From the NCBI GenBank assembly GCA_036785705.1, contig JAWUZG010000013.1, positions 19,501,001 to 19,565,000 of the forward strand: a DNA stretch of 64,000 bases, given 5' to 3'. The notes under the pieces were generated by a model. That model worked only from the letters and a program-made list of their open reading frames with translations. It ran no database searches and was not told the DNA's origin. Both the position numbers and the translations under genes were made by a program. This DNA comes from Acanthornis magna (taxonomy: Eukaryota; Chordata; Aves; Passeriformes; Acanthizidae). Below are positions 49,901 to 60,200 of this stretch, in pieces (position 1 is the stretch's first letter; every line of letters begins with the position of its first letter).

Positions 49901-52900
49901 CCAATAATTCTGAGCACAGGAAACAAAAATCTCGCCTCTATTTCCTGTAGAATTTTCTGACTTCAAGCCTACTTGAAAAGTCTCTTTTTGACAGGGAACT
50001 GCAGCTCGCACAACTACTTTTTGCATGGAATGTGTCTGGCTTCCCTGGGAAATTCTGAGGTGACAGAGTAAGGCTGGTAAAACTCTCATCCCCTCAGCTT
50101 TCTGGTTTTAGCAGACAGCAAAAGCAGAATTTAGAAGTTTGTGATGTTCCTCAGGGGCACTGTAAACCAGCACACCATGGACCAGGGTGGATGAGCCCAG
50201 TGGAGTGACCACCGTGTGTCATGGAAAGCCATCCAGGGATCCCTCCCCAGGGCCCAGTGCTAACCACAGACTTCCATAAAGCACAATAAAACAGCACTTC
50301 TGGACCATTTTAATGGTAATTAGGTAATTTAACTTTAATACCAATTCATTATATCAATATCTTCTGTTGGAGCTTGAGAAGAGCCACTGGGAGCTTTTTC
50401 TGTCACATCTCCCATCAGTTCCAGGATTTCAGAACACCCCAGTTCTGTGTTATCCCAGGCACATTGCTCCAGCATTTGGAACTGAGGCCACAATCCCAGC
50501 AGGCAAATCCTACAGGCAAACCCCTCATAATTGCATTTAAAAGCTGTGTGCATGTGGCACTTGGGGACATGGGTTAGTGGTGACCTTGGAAATGCTGTGG
50601 GAATGGATGGACAGGATGATCTTAGAGGGATTTTCCAACCGGAATGATTCCATGAAAACAAAATGAAAACTGTGTTTGAAGGAGTCACCAAGGTCGTTCT
50701 CATTCTTAAAAAAACCCCCACATTAATTAAATGCTGATCATCAGATATAAAGAAATTGCTCAGGAATTTTCTGAAGATAATCACGGCTTCTTAGCAAAGC
50801 AGGGAACCACCCTCCAGGAAAAGAAAGCCAAGAGCTTCCAGGCACACCCGAAAAGAGCAGCATCAAGGGCTCTGCGCTAAGAACCAGTCCCAAAATCTCC
50901 CTTTGGGGCCTCAGCTCTGAGCGCTGCCGCCGTGGAGCGTCAGAGGCGTTTTGGGGCCGCGTTTGCCCTACCGATGACGATGCTGCTCCTCCTGCCGCGC
51001 TCCTTGCCGCCGTCGCTCTGCAGCACGCTCTGGATCTGGTGCGCCGCCAGGTCAAACAGGTCCAGGTAATCCTCCACGGGGTAGCGGTCGTGGAACCCAT
51101 CCCTCAGCCGGATGATTCCTGCAAGGAACAGCGGGAAAAGGGAATTAGAAACAGCGGTTCTAATGACAACAGGGCGAGGCCAGCCCCAAGGTGGTGTCAC
51201 AGACGTCAACACGAAATCAGAGCGATGAAGCGCGGCGCTCAGATAAAAGTGCCAGAAACGGAGCGGCTGAGATCTGAGATACTGAACGATTGCGCCATAA
51301 ATTCACGGAGATAGGAAATATTTTAAGCACTCCGTTTTGTAGTTCCTGCATGAATGAGCTTGCATTTATTTCCTTCTAAATTTAGCTTTTGGAAGGAATA
51401 TAAAAGGTAAGATTCTGCTTCCATTTGCACCCATGTAAACTGAAGTAATACTGGACTCCCACTAGATTTACTGTTTTGAGATTGAGCACGGGCTCTGATG
51501 CCAGATATGCAAATCAACACACACTGGGAAATCATTCATGGTTTTTTTCCTTTCACAGGTATGCAAATAAATCTCCTTGGTAGTATCTTATTTTTCTCCT
51601 TCCCTACACTCCAGGGTGTGTTCAGTATCACCTTCCCCCTGTGTTTCTCAGCATCTTGAGCCGCATCCTGTGATTTTTCTATTCCTTTTCCCACTCGTGT
51701 TTCCAAGTCTAGTCTCACTTCTCCATTTGCTGTCCATGCTCCCCACACAGGACTTCTCAGCTCTCCCTTTCTTGTTCCTACAAGGCCAATAATTATCAAT
51801 TATGTGAGAGGAAAGCTCAGCAAGGGAGTTCTTTTGTCCGTTGCCTCTGATTTTCCCCTCTAGGAAAGTGGGATTTAATGAGGGTAGAAGAAAGTTCAAC
51901 GGCGTATTTTGACTTGTTTTGAGGGGAAAAAAGTGCAAGCGTGGTGCTACAGACAGCCTTGGTTTGTTGCCACCCCAGTCAAGGGAATAGAAACAGTGGC
52001 ACGGAGCCAGGAAAGAGAGACAGTCAAGCTGGGACAAAGTCCTGTGGAGCATCCACCATCCCAGCAGAAGGGGAAAGGAGTGATTTGCGAAATGGGGCCT
52101 CCCCAGAGGGCTGTTTAACTTCAGCAGAAATTAGTCAGCCTCATAAAAATCCACTGAATCAGAGGATGCCATTGAACAAAGAGACTTTCTTGTGCAGCTT
52201 AAGTGTTAGAAACCAAACCAAGTTAATAGCCAGGAGCATAGGAGTCAGAGCCACTTGCTGCCTGTCTCAGTTTCACTTGTGAGTGTATTTGTAATATTCT
52301 CTGTTTTTCTTTTTTTAATTTTTAAATAGTAACCATTAAGTAATGTACTTTTGAGGCAGAATGAAAGGACTGAGCCACCAGGAATAAACTTAATCTTTCA
52401 TTCTCCATGGCAGACAGCTGAGATGATCAGAAGGTCATCTCTACAGATCCCTCTCCCATGAGACCATGAGCTCTGCAATCTTTCCTCATTCTCCAGCTTT
52501 ACAAAACAACTTCAAAAAAATTGAATTATGCAAAGAATGTTCTCTTCAAGGATCAGCACTTGGTCCCCAGTGGCTGACCACAAGACTGTGCAAGTGGAGG
52601 GTTTGTGAATGCCAGCACAGGGATAGGAATTCGCCCTTGTTCTCAAGTCAGATGCACTCCAGCCTGATTTTTTACATTCTTCTGCCTGTTTGGTAGGTCA
52701 GGTTCAGAGCTTTAGTGAGCCCAGTCTTGCTGAAGTGAGCTTGGGTGCATTACCTCCTCCAACATTCATTCCAAACATTTATGTTGAGGTCGATGTAAAT
52801 GGAGGGAACTATTTAGTGTGAAACATTTTAGTTTAACACATCAGTTCAGCCTTTCCTGCCAGCTCTCCATGGAACACAAAATCCTCCACAGATTTTGCTG

Positions 52901-55900
52901 ACAGCCCCTTGTTTTCATCACTTTACCTGAACATGAGAAAAAGTTGTGGATGCCCCATGTCTGGAGTGTCCAAGGATGGGTTGGATGAGGCTTGGAGCAA
53001 CCTGGGACAGCAGAAGGTGTCCCTGCCCATGGCATGAGGTGGAAAAAGAAGATTAAGGTCCTTCCAACCCAAATCATTCCATGTTTTGTCTTCAGTCAGC
53101 TGCTGGCCGTGATGAATGAGTCCCTTCTCATGGGTCTTCAAGGGGCACCACGAGGCTTCTCTTGTTTGAATTGGGCTCACTCCTCCATTCACACCGGTGC
53201 CTCCAGTGTCTCTTAAACCAGACTAAATTATCTCAAAAGCAAAGCTGAATTTTCTTTGCACTGCTTTAAATCTTAGTTTACAAAAAGTATTTAGGAAATG
53301 ACTAAAATATTTATTTTGGCAACTTTCTTATGGCATTTTTGATGAACGAAAATTGAAAATTTAACAGCGAAATCATGAAATCCTGTCTCCATGGCTGAGA
53401 GCTCCTCACTAAGCAGTGAAGAGCAAAACCCAATTTTCAGAAGCTCTAAGGTTCTTCTGGGATGCAGGGCGTGAGGAAACAAGATGGAAATGACAACACC
53501 ATATTCAGAAGAAATAAAAAACTTGAAGTATGATCTCAAAATAAAGAACAGAAGCAGCACTGCAGGTGTCCCAAAGTGTCAGAAAATGTCCTTCCTCACC
53601 TTTAGCCACAGAAATTCATTAGAAGAGAAATTTTCCCATTCCAGGAAAGCTTAGAAAAGCTCCAAAAGAAAGTATTGATCAAAGTCCTCATCCTCATCTA
53701 CCCCCCAGTGCCAGGTTTTTCCTGTTCCAAAGGCTGTGTCTGCCATAAGGCAACAGCAAATGAGAAACAGAAATTAAGATGTCACTAAAATAGCCAGAAT
53801 CTTCCTCTTGGAAACCATAAAATCACTGAAAAGTCTTTGATACCAAAGTCTCACAAAGTGAGGGCATGCCAACATTTAACAGCCAGACCCAAGAGTGGGG
53901 AAATGCAGTGCCTGGGTGGATTACAGAAGGCACAACACTCATCCACATGTAGAGGGGAGCAGTTAGGAAATTTAAATGTGTGTTCTGCAGCTCATCTAAT
54001 CCTAATGACCAGACTGACCTTCCTTGCCATCCAGAGAAGAGAGACTATGAAGGAGAAAAGCACTTCAGATGGATGAAATTCTGTGCTCAGCCCCACTGCC
54101 CTGAGACCCTTTGGAGCTGCAATCACCAGGGGTGGATGCCTTTTGCTCCAGTTGGCCACAACCCCAACTATTCAACTATTCAAGTCTGCCTTCAGAGATG
54201 GAAATACTGATATCAGCCAGGAAAACAGTATCAAAATATGTGCAGGGTCCTCAGTGTGAGAGAGATTCCTCATGCAGAGCGTCTCTGCTGTTCAGTGTTG
54301 GTCAGAGCTGGGACATTAATGAAGCTCCTGCCACAGTTGTATTTTTTGAACCACAAGGACTGAAATTTTAAATAGTGACCCATCATTTATTGATGTAAGA
54401 AAGGCTTTACAGAATTTCACAATACAAAACTATCGCTGCTGCTCTTCAACTCCCCCAAGACAACCTAACAGCTCTTCCCTTTACAAATTCACAGGTTTGG
54501 CTTTATCTGGTGGTTTTATTGCTTTTCCTAGATTTTCTAAACCACTGCAAATAAACCAACTGAAACATGCATTGCCTCAAGAAGTTGAACCCAAAACATC
54601 ACTGAACAAGACCAGGTTGAGCATCCACCACGGGAATTTCTCAAAACTATCAACTCCAGTGGTTTCTAGGCAAACCAATACGTAGCAAATCCATAAACTT
54701 CACGCCGGAAACTTACAAAACGTTAAGGGAAACAACTTGCCGGGGTACCAGAGGCCACGCTCACTCACCAAAGCGTTTCCTTGTCCACCAGTGGGGCTCT
54801 TTGATGGCCGAGAAGCGAACGTCGGGGTGCAGCCGCAGGCGGTCGTACAGGTCCGTGGTGCCGCACTTGGGCTGCCCGATGATGTAGAAGTGCGGGAGGC
54901 AGCGCAGGCGGTAGTGTTTGTCCTTGTAGTGGTACAAGTGGTTCCAAAATACCTTCCTGAGGTAATCGAATATGATCCGAAAGCGCTTGGAGTACAGTGC
55001 GTAGGAGTTGGTGGCGTAAGGATCCGTGGTTGTGTTTCCTCGGTACTCTTCGTACCAACAAGGGTTCTTGCTATTTGGAAGGAATTTGTTAGGAATTACT
55101 GAAAACATCTGCAACATAAAGAACAACAATTTCAGTCAAGGCAGCAAACAACCAACAGTTACAATTTTCTTACTTAGCACGGTGAGAGAACAGAAACACT
55201 ACCTGGACATTTTTACCTGCAAAATTGACCCCATTTATTGTTTCTGCTGACACCAGAACCAAATCCTCTACAACCCATTGGACAGGGAGAGGAGTATTTA
55301 GAAATCCTTTTATCTTAAGGCCAGAAAGGGCCTCAGTAATCCCCCCAACTCCCCCACAACTCCAGGAACTGATCTGTTAAGTCAAACACCTAACACTCCA
55401 ATCAAATTACCTTCCAGTTTTTAACTCTGAAATATAAGATTTGCAATGATTTTCAGGAAGGCACCCTGTCAAGCAGTTATTACAAAGGCTCTTTTCTTAT
55501 TTATCATTTCAGGTGACAGGTAAATCTAAGTCACAGCGATTTTGCATGAGACAAGGTAAAAGTTCAGTGATGTCGTACAGCTATCAGAAGTCTGCCTGAT
55601 TTTTTCCTTCAGGTGTCAAGAGCATTTACAGAACCCATCCATCCTGCCCGTGACTCAGAGGGATGTGATCTCCAGTATCAACTTTGCAGCTGCTGTGAAT
55701 CAGGAGACTCTAGATGGTGTAAATCCCTGTGTGAACAGCCCAGCAGCTGCCCTTTTTTATATCTAGGCAAAAGATTGATCAAAATACTTGAAATAAGGAA
55801 GTGAAAAGCAGTTTAAGACGTGCCTCAATTCATACTTACATGTGGCTCTTGCTTCCTCAGCTCTTCCAAATCAGGGCGCTGCCTCGTTATAAACTCTATC

Positions 55901-56382
55901 TTTGAAGTAATGGTGTCAATAATTAATTTAATGCTTGGATAATCCTTTACATATGAAATATTCATTTTTGAAGGCTGGTAATGGTCTTTCATGTCACTAA
56001 GGCTTTCATTGTCCATTAAGCTGGGATTGCTGGCAAAAGCTCCATAATGGAAGGGAGATGGGATCAGCAAGAGGCCGTGCTTGGCTCCAGTCAGAATGTA
56101 GGATACCATCACCAGGGTCATTATGATCAACCCAAACATCAAACTGCAGAGCTTCCCCTTCCTCAGGCAGAAAAATCCATTCCAGCTCTCACAGTGATCA
56201 GTCCTCACTTCCAGAACCGCGAGCCACTTCATCTGCTTGCCGTCGGTGTACAAAGGGATTCTGTTTTCTCCTCTGCACACAGGACACCTCTGGTTATTGT
56301 GACCAGGCCCACGGCATCTGAAACACTGTCTGTGCAAGTCATTTGGTAATAAATGTATGCAGCGATTAATGCAAGACCTCAT
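37806..56382 (-). CDS. CHST15: CHST15 (GalNAc 4-sulfate 6-O-sulfotransferase), complete coding region, 7 exons
   Basis: The enzyme transfers sulfate from PAPS to C6 of GalNAc-4-sulfate in chondroitin/dermatan sulfate, making the CS-E unit, in the Golgi lumen. Coding segments on the minus strand are 56382-55840, 55108-54769, 51118-50972, 46643-46487, 42769-42613, 39308-39161 and 37996-37806. All junctions are GT-AG and phases match, giving 1683 nt and 560 residues. The order is a cytosolic tail (1-78) with a CCHC-like cysteine cluster, one membrane anchor (about 79-99), a stem, then the sulfotransferase domain (about 253-560). The 5'-phosphosulfate loop GQPKCGTT is at 259-266. The 3'-phosphate motif RDPVERLYS is at 391-399. 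N-glycosylation sequons are at 125, 141, 206, 363, 408 and 440. I see no frameshift or premature stop. The family assignment rests on near-identity to remembered vertebrate CHST15 over long stretches. The gene is single and has no partner gene in the window. Confidence 0.97.
37997..39160 (-). other. CHST15 intron 6
   Basis: An intron of 1164 bases with donor GTAGGT and acceptor TTTTTCCACAG. No repeat or nested gene recognised. A T run lies near 38951-38963. Confidence 0.9.
39161..39308 (-). CDS. CHST15: CHST15 coding exon 6
   Basis: This exon encodes residues 449-497 plus the first base of Gly498. The acceptor is GCTTGCAG|GTGAGG and the donor is CTGG|GTAGGT. Phase 0 joining to exon 5 gives the continuous family sequence AMP-VRLQVGLY. 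It then reads YLLDWLTVFNKDQILVLRLE and DHASNMRYTMHMVFQFLDL. This is the core beta-strand/helix portion after the 3'-phosphate motif. Confidence 0.94.
39750..39848 (+). mobile_element. CR1 3'-end fragment, sense (antisense to CHST15)
   Basis: TTGGGGACATGGTTTAGGGG, TGGCCTTGGCAGTGCTGTGC, GGACTCGATGGCCTTGGAGG and TTTTCCAATTGAAATGATTC are the CR1 3' tail. Confidence 0.88.
40774..40813. repeat. Short 9-bp tandem repeat (TATATATTG)n
   Basis: Four to five imperfect copies of TATATATTG (with one CATATATTG variant) lie directly next to the inverted repeat that follows. Confidence 0.85.
40812..40857. repeat. Perfect 21-bp inverted repeat with 4-base loop
   Basis: The left arm 40812-40832 (TGTTAATGTATTTCTGGAACC without its first base is GTTAATGTATTTCTGGAACC) and the right arm 40837-40857 are exact reverse complements. 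They are separated by CTCT. The arms contain no simple-sequence bias that would make this likely by chance. Confidence 0.95.
41692..41738 (+). repeat. A-rich tract (25 A, then AAAAG units)
   Basis: Twenty-five consecutive A at 41692-41716 are followed by G-interrupted A runs. On the CHST15 strand this is a T/C tract inside intron 5, far from the acceptor. It may be the tail of a retrotransposed piece, but no body is recognised. Confidence 0.95.
42011..42472 (+). mobile_element. Complete solo LTR with 4-bp target duplication ATGT
   Basis: The element spans 42015-42468 (454 bp). It begins TGAAAGGAA and ends TTCCTGACA, imperfect inverted termini that match at 7 of 9 positions. It is flanked on both sides by ATGT (42011-42014 and 42469-42472). 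Inside are a TATA-like GGATAAAAAG near 42318 and AATAAA at 42394-42399 within an 18-bp perfect palindrome. It is inserted antisense to CHST15, 144 bp beyond the exon 5 donor. A 4-bp duplication fits an ERV1-type integrase. The family name was not checked. Confidence 0.7.
42383..42400. promoter_or_regulatory. 18-bp palindrome carrying AATAAA on both strands
   Basis: CTTTATTCATGAATAAAG equals its own reverse complement, so each strand reads AATAAA. On the gene strand the sequence that follows is G/T-rich (GGTCATGGGTGTTTC) and forms a small hairpin (CATGGG/CCCATG, 42358-42374). Confidence 0.8.
42613..42769 (-). CDS. CHST15: CHST15 coding exon 5: end of the PAPS 3'-phosphate motif
   Basis: This exon completes Arg396 and encodes residues 397-448. 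The acceptor is CGGCAG|GTTG and the donor is CCC|GTACGT. The conserved Ser of the 3'-phosphate motif is S399 in LYSDYLYFAS. It is followed by FHEKVAESLQLFEGC and RACVYNNTLNNAMP. Sequons lie at N408 and N440. If the donor were not used, the frame would run on for 19 intron-coded residues to a stop at 42553. Confidence 0.94.
42770..46486 (-). other. CHST15 intron 4
   Basis: An intron of 3717 bases with donor GTAAGC and acceptor CGGCAG. It contains the trinucleotide-based array at 45.3-45.6 kb. No other gene or transposon recognised. Confidence 0.9.
45262..45617. repeat. CATCTGCATCCC-type array with 3/6-base period
   Basis: About 356 bases are built from ATC-phased hexamers CATCAT, CTGCAT and CCCCAT in varying order, often as an 18-base unit. 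Because the period is a multiple of three, several frames stay open on both strands. This explains 256- and 285-codon frames that carry no domain. Confidence 0.95.
46487..46643 (-). CDS. CHST15: CHST15 coding exon 4: start of the PAPS 3'-phosphate motif
   Basis: This exon completes Gly344 and encodes residues 345-395 plus two bases of Arg396. The acceptor is TTTCCAG|GGGAGG and the donor is AG|GTAAGC. It carries EASASTMWDNNAWIFFYDNS and, further on, QDFIHAFQPNAKLIIMLRDP. The RDPVE part of the 3'-phosphate-binding signature is at 391-395, and the intron cuts the motif between E395 and R396. There is a sequon at N363. Confidence 0.95.
46983..47165 (-). mobile_element. CR1 LINE fragment (sense to CHST15)
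   Basis: ATGGAATCACAGAATGATTC, GGCTGGAAGGGACCTTAAAG and TCCCAGGTTGCTCCAAGCCC are the reverse complement of the CR1 3' end. The part after about 47120 is diverged. Confidence 0.88.
48556..48665 (-). mobile_element. Short CR1 3'-end fragment
   Basis: AAATCACAGAATCATAAATG, then TTGGAAAAGAGCTCTAAGAT and GGTCCAGTCCAACCC match the CR1 3' tail in reverse orientation. The rest is unclear. Confidence 0.75.
48737..48782. repeat. TA microsatellite followed by a T run
   Basis: An alternating TATATA tract with one TTT interruption, followed by TC and about 13 T. It is ordinary simple sequence within intron 3. Confidence 0.95.
50530..50657 (+). mobile_element. CR1 3'-end fragment, sense
   Basis: AAAGCTGTGTGCATGTGGCA, CTTGGGGACATGGGTTAGTG and ATTTTCCAACCGGAATGATT follow the CR1 3' end. 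It lies about 315 bp from the exon 3 donor. Confidence 0.88.
50972..51118 (-). CDS. CHST15: CHST15 coding exon 3
   Basis: This exon completes Gly295 and encodes residues 296-343 plus the first base of Gly344. The acceptor is TTGCAG|GAATC and the donor is G|GTAGGG. It contains the family block IIRLRDGFHDRYPVEDYLDL, then FDLAAHQI, then a divergent linker around residues 323-339 rich in Ser, Gly, Lys and Arg, ending SSIVIG. The linker differs from the mammalian sequence as I remember it, while the flanks are nearly identical, so it is probably a surface loop. Confidence 0.94.
51119..54768 (-). other. CHST15 intron 2
   Basis: An intron of 3650 bases with donor GTGAGT and acceptor TTCCTTGCAG. One CR1 fragment lies at 52.95 kb; otherwise it is unique sequence with no supported gene. 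Confidence 0.9.
52945..53085 (+). mobile_element. CR1 3'-end fragment, sense
   Basis: GGCTTGGAGCAACCTGGGAC, AGCAGAAGGTGTCCCTGCCC and AAGGTCCTTCCAACCCAAAT followed by CATTCCATG are a sense CR1 terminus. Confidence 0.88.
54769..55108 (-). CDS. CHST15: CHST15 coding exon 2: PAPS 5'-phosphosulfate loop
   Basis: This exon encodes residues 182-294 plus the first base of Gly295. The acceptor is TTGCAG and the donor is GTGAGT after TTTG. It begins MFSVIPNKF and carries the PAPS-binding loop YIIGQPKCGTTDLYDRLRLH (loop proper at 259-266) and the conserved KEPHWWTRKRFG block. The catalytic and cofactor residues expected here (Lys262, Thr265/266) are present. A sequon N206-T-T lies in the stem part. The exon is GC-richer than the surrounding introns. 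Confidence 0.95.
55109..55839 (-). other. CHST15 intron 1 of the coding region
   Basis: The shortest intron here (731 bases), with donor GTAAGTATG and acceptor TTATGTTGCAG. No repeat or gene recognised. Confidence 0.9.
55840..56382 (-). CDS. CHST15: CHST15 coding exon 1: start codon, cytosolic tail, membrane anchor, stem
   Basis: This exon encodes residues 1-181. The ATG at 56382-56380 has A at -3, and the first residues MRSCINRCIHLLPND match the family's start. The tail contains C20-x2-C23-x4-H28-x4-C33, followed by C36. A hydrophobic segment around residues 79-99 (LCSLMFGLIIMTLVMVSYIL) is the signal anchor. It is preceded by the basic stretch RKGK, which fits type II topology. The exon ends ...KQEPH at 55840, followed by donor GTAAGTATG. 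The 5' edge of the exon is uncertain: two acceptors, AG at 56402-56401 (ATATAG) and AG at 56391-56390 (AACAG), could each splice in a short 5' UTR segment. Confidence 0.95.
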
Positions 56383-56900
56383 ATTACTACTGTTAAACTC
56401 CTATATTAATGAGCCAAGCACAGTCAGAAAAATGTTTCTGAAGCTTATGAGTCATCTTCTGCAAGTCTGAAATTATTTCGTTCCTGGAGTGATTCTATGA
56501 CTACTCAGCGATGCAAAAGGACAGGTTCAAAACAGAATAAAAAGTGACATATGTCACATAAAGAAAAAAAAACCCAACCACCACCAACACACAAAAATAG
56601 ATGTACTCTGGACGTGGTTCCCAAGAATTTGGCTCAGTAAGAGGAATGTGGTGAAGTAAAGATCAGCTACTAAACTGGCTCAAGTTTTTCCCATTGAACA
56701 AAATGAGAAGGAAGAAAAATCGTTACGTAGTGTGAAAATATGCAAAAGATAAAAATAACTCATTGTCCTCTGATTTCTGCTGGAATTGGCAAATATGGGT
56801 AGAAATTTCCAGGTTTCCTTAAAACGAGCAGGTTCCAAACCACACTGCCACTGCTGGAAGCTTCATCTTCCCAGAGGTGGTTCCAAAGAGATGCATTGTC

Positions 56901-57290
56901 CAACCTGGAGAAACAAAAACAGATAATATAGATACACCCAGCAGACCTGTCCAACTGAGAAACAAAAACGGATATATAGATACACCCAGAACAGCACAAC
57001 CTAGAGAAATAAAAACAGATACATAGATACACGCAGAACAGGACAACCTAGAGAAATAAAAACAGATATATAGATACACCCAGAATGGCACAACCTGGAG
57101 AAACAAAGCCAGAGATATAGATACACCCAGAACGGCAGACCTGTCCAACCCAGAGAAATAAAAACAGATCTACAGACACACCCAGAACAGCACAACCTAG
57201 AGAAATAAAAACAGATATATAGATACACCCAGTGCAGCACAACCTATAGAAACAAAACCAGATCTCTAAATACCCCCGGAACAGCAGCCA
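56901..57290. repeat. 47-bp minisatellite, 8 units, in the 5' intron
   Basis: Eight units of the type CAACCTAGAGAAATAAAAAC + AGATATATAGATACACCCAG + AACAGCA start at 56901, 56952, 56997, 57044, 57091, 57146, 57193 and 57240. Most are 45-47 bases. Two carry the insert GACCTGTC (near 56944 and 57138), 194 bp or four units apart, which suggests block duplication. The array lies about 500 bp upstream of the start-codon exon. Confidence 0.93.
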
Positions 57291-60200
57291 TCATATCCAC
57301 ATCACCCACAGCCACAGCAAAGCACAACCCACCAGGAGTCATTTCACAATTCTATTTGAAAGATACCCCCTGGTTGCCAAGTCTGTTAATTACAGCACTC
57401 AGGATGTTAAACCCAGGGAACATTTGGCTCCAGGTTCACAGTGAGCTGCCCCTCCTTTTCCATCGCCCATCTGCTCACATCCATGAGTGGTTGGTGCCAC
57501 AGGTAACACGACACGACTTCACTCAGCCCCTCGCAGATCTTAATCTGCTCCTGAAACACGGGAGCACTTTTGGACAGTATCCAGTGACACTGGGTTAAAT
57601 AATTACAGTCTATCTGCACGTGGGGATCTTAAATTAACTGTCCCAAAGTGGGGTAGGACCCTGTTTGAGGCAGGGATAAAATAACAGTCTCCTTTCAAGC
57701 GCAGGAGATAAAAAGCCAAACAAAAAAAAAATCAAAAGCCACAAGTAAAACATTGAAAAAATTGAAGGGATTAAAAAACAGACACAAGGAAAGGCTAATG
57801 ACAGGATCTCAGGTTTCTGGATAAAATGATGGGTCCTCTTACTACTCACCAAATCAGAAAAGTATAATCATTACTACTATGAATCCCATAATTTGACTAT
57901 TTTGCCTTTAGTTCTATCAACACCTATTTTTAATGTTTAAGGAACACTGCTATAATTCTAGATAATAGCTCCTGGTCCATGCCTACAAAAGTGTCCTGAT
58001 CAAATGGGGCAGTCATTCAGATCCTGCACTTATCATCATCCTTCTGCCTGCATTTTTGTACGAGACAAAGCTTTTTCTCATGGTTTTCTGAAAATTATTT
58101 GTATTCTGATGTTTCTCCCACTGAACACTTTCACATATTGGAGGATTCCTGCAATCAGACCAAGGAGGCTGTGTCTCAGGGACTCAGGAATAATTAGATA
58201 AATATTGAACAAAAGTATTTGCAAAATGCTTTCCTACCCCAAAAAAAGTTCATTTCCTCAAAGAGTTTGTTCTCTAAGCCAGATGAGGCAGACAGAAATC
58301 GTAGCATAATCATTACTGACTAAACCAAAGGGAAAGAAATCAGTGCAAGACTTCTCAAAGAAGTCAGTCTTAAAAACTTCTCTGAAGGAACAGAGCTGCG
58401 ATGATTTTGACAGAAGTTTGAATGACTGGAGAGAATAAATCTGATTCATATGGGTCATTTTAAACCTAGAAAGTTGATGCTTTCTTATGCATAAAATATC
58501 CCTCCAAATGAATGTCCAAAAGAAAAAGAGGAACTATGGAAAGGAGACAAGATTGGAAAGACCTTGATGGTTGTCCAAACATCACCAATACTTACTTAAA
58601 TTACAAAAATACTGTAAAAAAAAAAAAAAAAAAAAGAGGATGGAGATGAGGGCCTTCATCACAAAAGATACAAAATGAAGGTAAAAAAGAGCCCTCTCTA
58701 AAAACAACAACAAGAAAGAGACCACAGGTTAAAGCAGTACCTAGAAAAGGTCTGGTAGCCAAAAGCTACCCTACGGCATCTCTTCAATTAAATTTATCAT
58801 GTTCTACACATTTATTTTTATGCAATCCTTCTACCCTGAACTCCTCCACTTTGACATCCACCTCAGTGTCCTCCCAGCCCTCTGCTCTCCAGTTCCTTGC
58901 TGTTTATTTTCAGAGAAACCAGTTCCTATTCACTGTCTATTTAGAATAAAGAAAAAAATCCAAGTTATTTTCCAGTCCTCTTCTAACAGGGATCTGAAAC
59001 CTGCTCAGTGACACTGATTGAACAGATTTATCTGAGATGGCCTTATGGAATCAATTCCAGGTTTGTGTATTTGACATCAATTCTCAAATTTTTAAAAAGA
59101 AAAATCAGAAATACATTAATGAATACAGACCACAGGACCTTAGAAAAACCACATAACCTCCATCCGATCCTATGTCCATTTGTGTATTAAAAAAATGGAC
59201 TGGAATTTATTGAACCCTTCCCAGACACGGACATTTCTCATGGAAATCTGCTACAAATATTACAAACTCAAGGTAAAACCATGTTAACTATATCTTTGAC
59301 AGGCAAAGAAAATAGTTTATCAGGAAGGTGATACAATGATAAAAAAATATAAATACGTTTAGACTACAGTAAAACTGAGATCTTAATCACAGCAGTCATG
59401 AAGGGAAATTTAAAGTTCCACCAGCAACCATAACTCTGCCAGCTCATGCACAAGCACTGCACCAGGCTGCTCAATTAGATGATCAGTTTGATGACCTTTC
59501 ACAGGGAAATATGACAGATCACTCAGCTAATAGAATAGAGACATTGATCTCATTTTTTTAAAATAACTGCTGGTTGCCAGCACACCATTTTACATGATTT
59601 TCCACTGTCATGTTCATGAAATAAAAAACCCAAGCGTAACAAACATGTAAAAGGATATAATTCCCTAGTGCCACTCCCTTCTCTCTACCAAGAAGTTTTT
59701 AATACAAGTTCATTCCCCAACCTTTCACCAGAAGAGAAGGATCTTCCCTCAGCCCACATTTCCCTCATTCACCCCATGAAATCAAGACATTTACAGCATC
59801 TTTTTGCTCCTTCCACTCAACATTCCCAGCAGCCACAGCCACCAACACACGTCACCTCTTTGTATTCCACTCTGGAGAGCGGAGGGATGTGGACTGCAGG
59901 CAGAGGAAAGTTATGAGGCTTGAGCTGCTAATAAACCATGTGTGTCTCCTTATATTTTAGCTGCAAAGCTGCTGGCTGTTCACTGGCAGAAAATTACTCT
60001 CTTTACACAACAAGCAGTGTCTTTGTATATTGAATAATGTAGCATGTAATTTCCCCTCGTTGAAGGGAACGGTGAATTATTTATGATCGTGTCTATACTG
60101 CATTTGTCTGCTGTACATTAATGTGTGCCAGCCCTAACCACAGAGCAGAAATCAACAGCGACCTCTGCAAGCTCCTCGGCCAAAAGCAATCCTCCTCATA

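Larger units (their letters stand above)
46644..50971 (-). other. CHST15 intron 3
   Basis: An intron of 4328 bases with donor GTAGGG and acceptor ATTTCCAG. It holds three CR1 pieces and a TA microsatellite. No nested gene seen. Confidence 0.9.
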
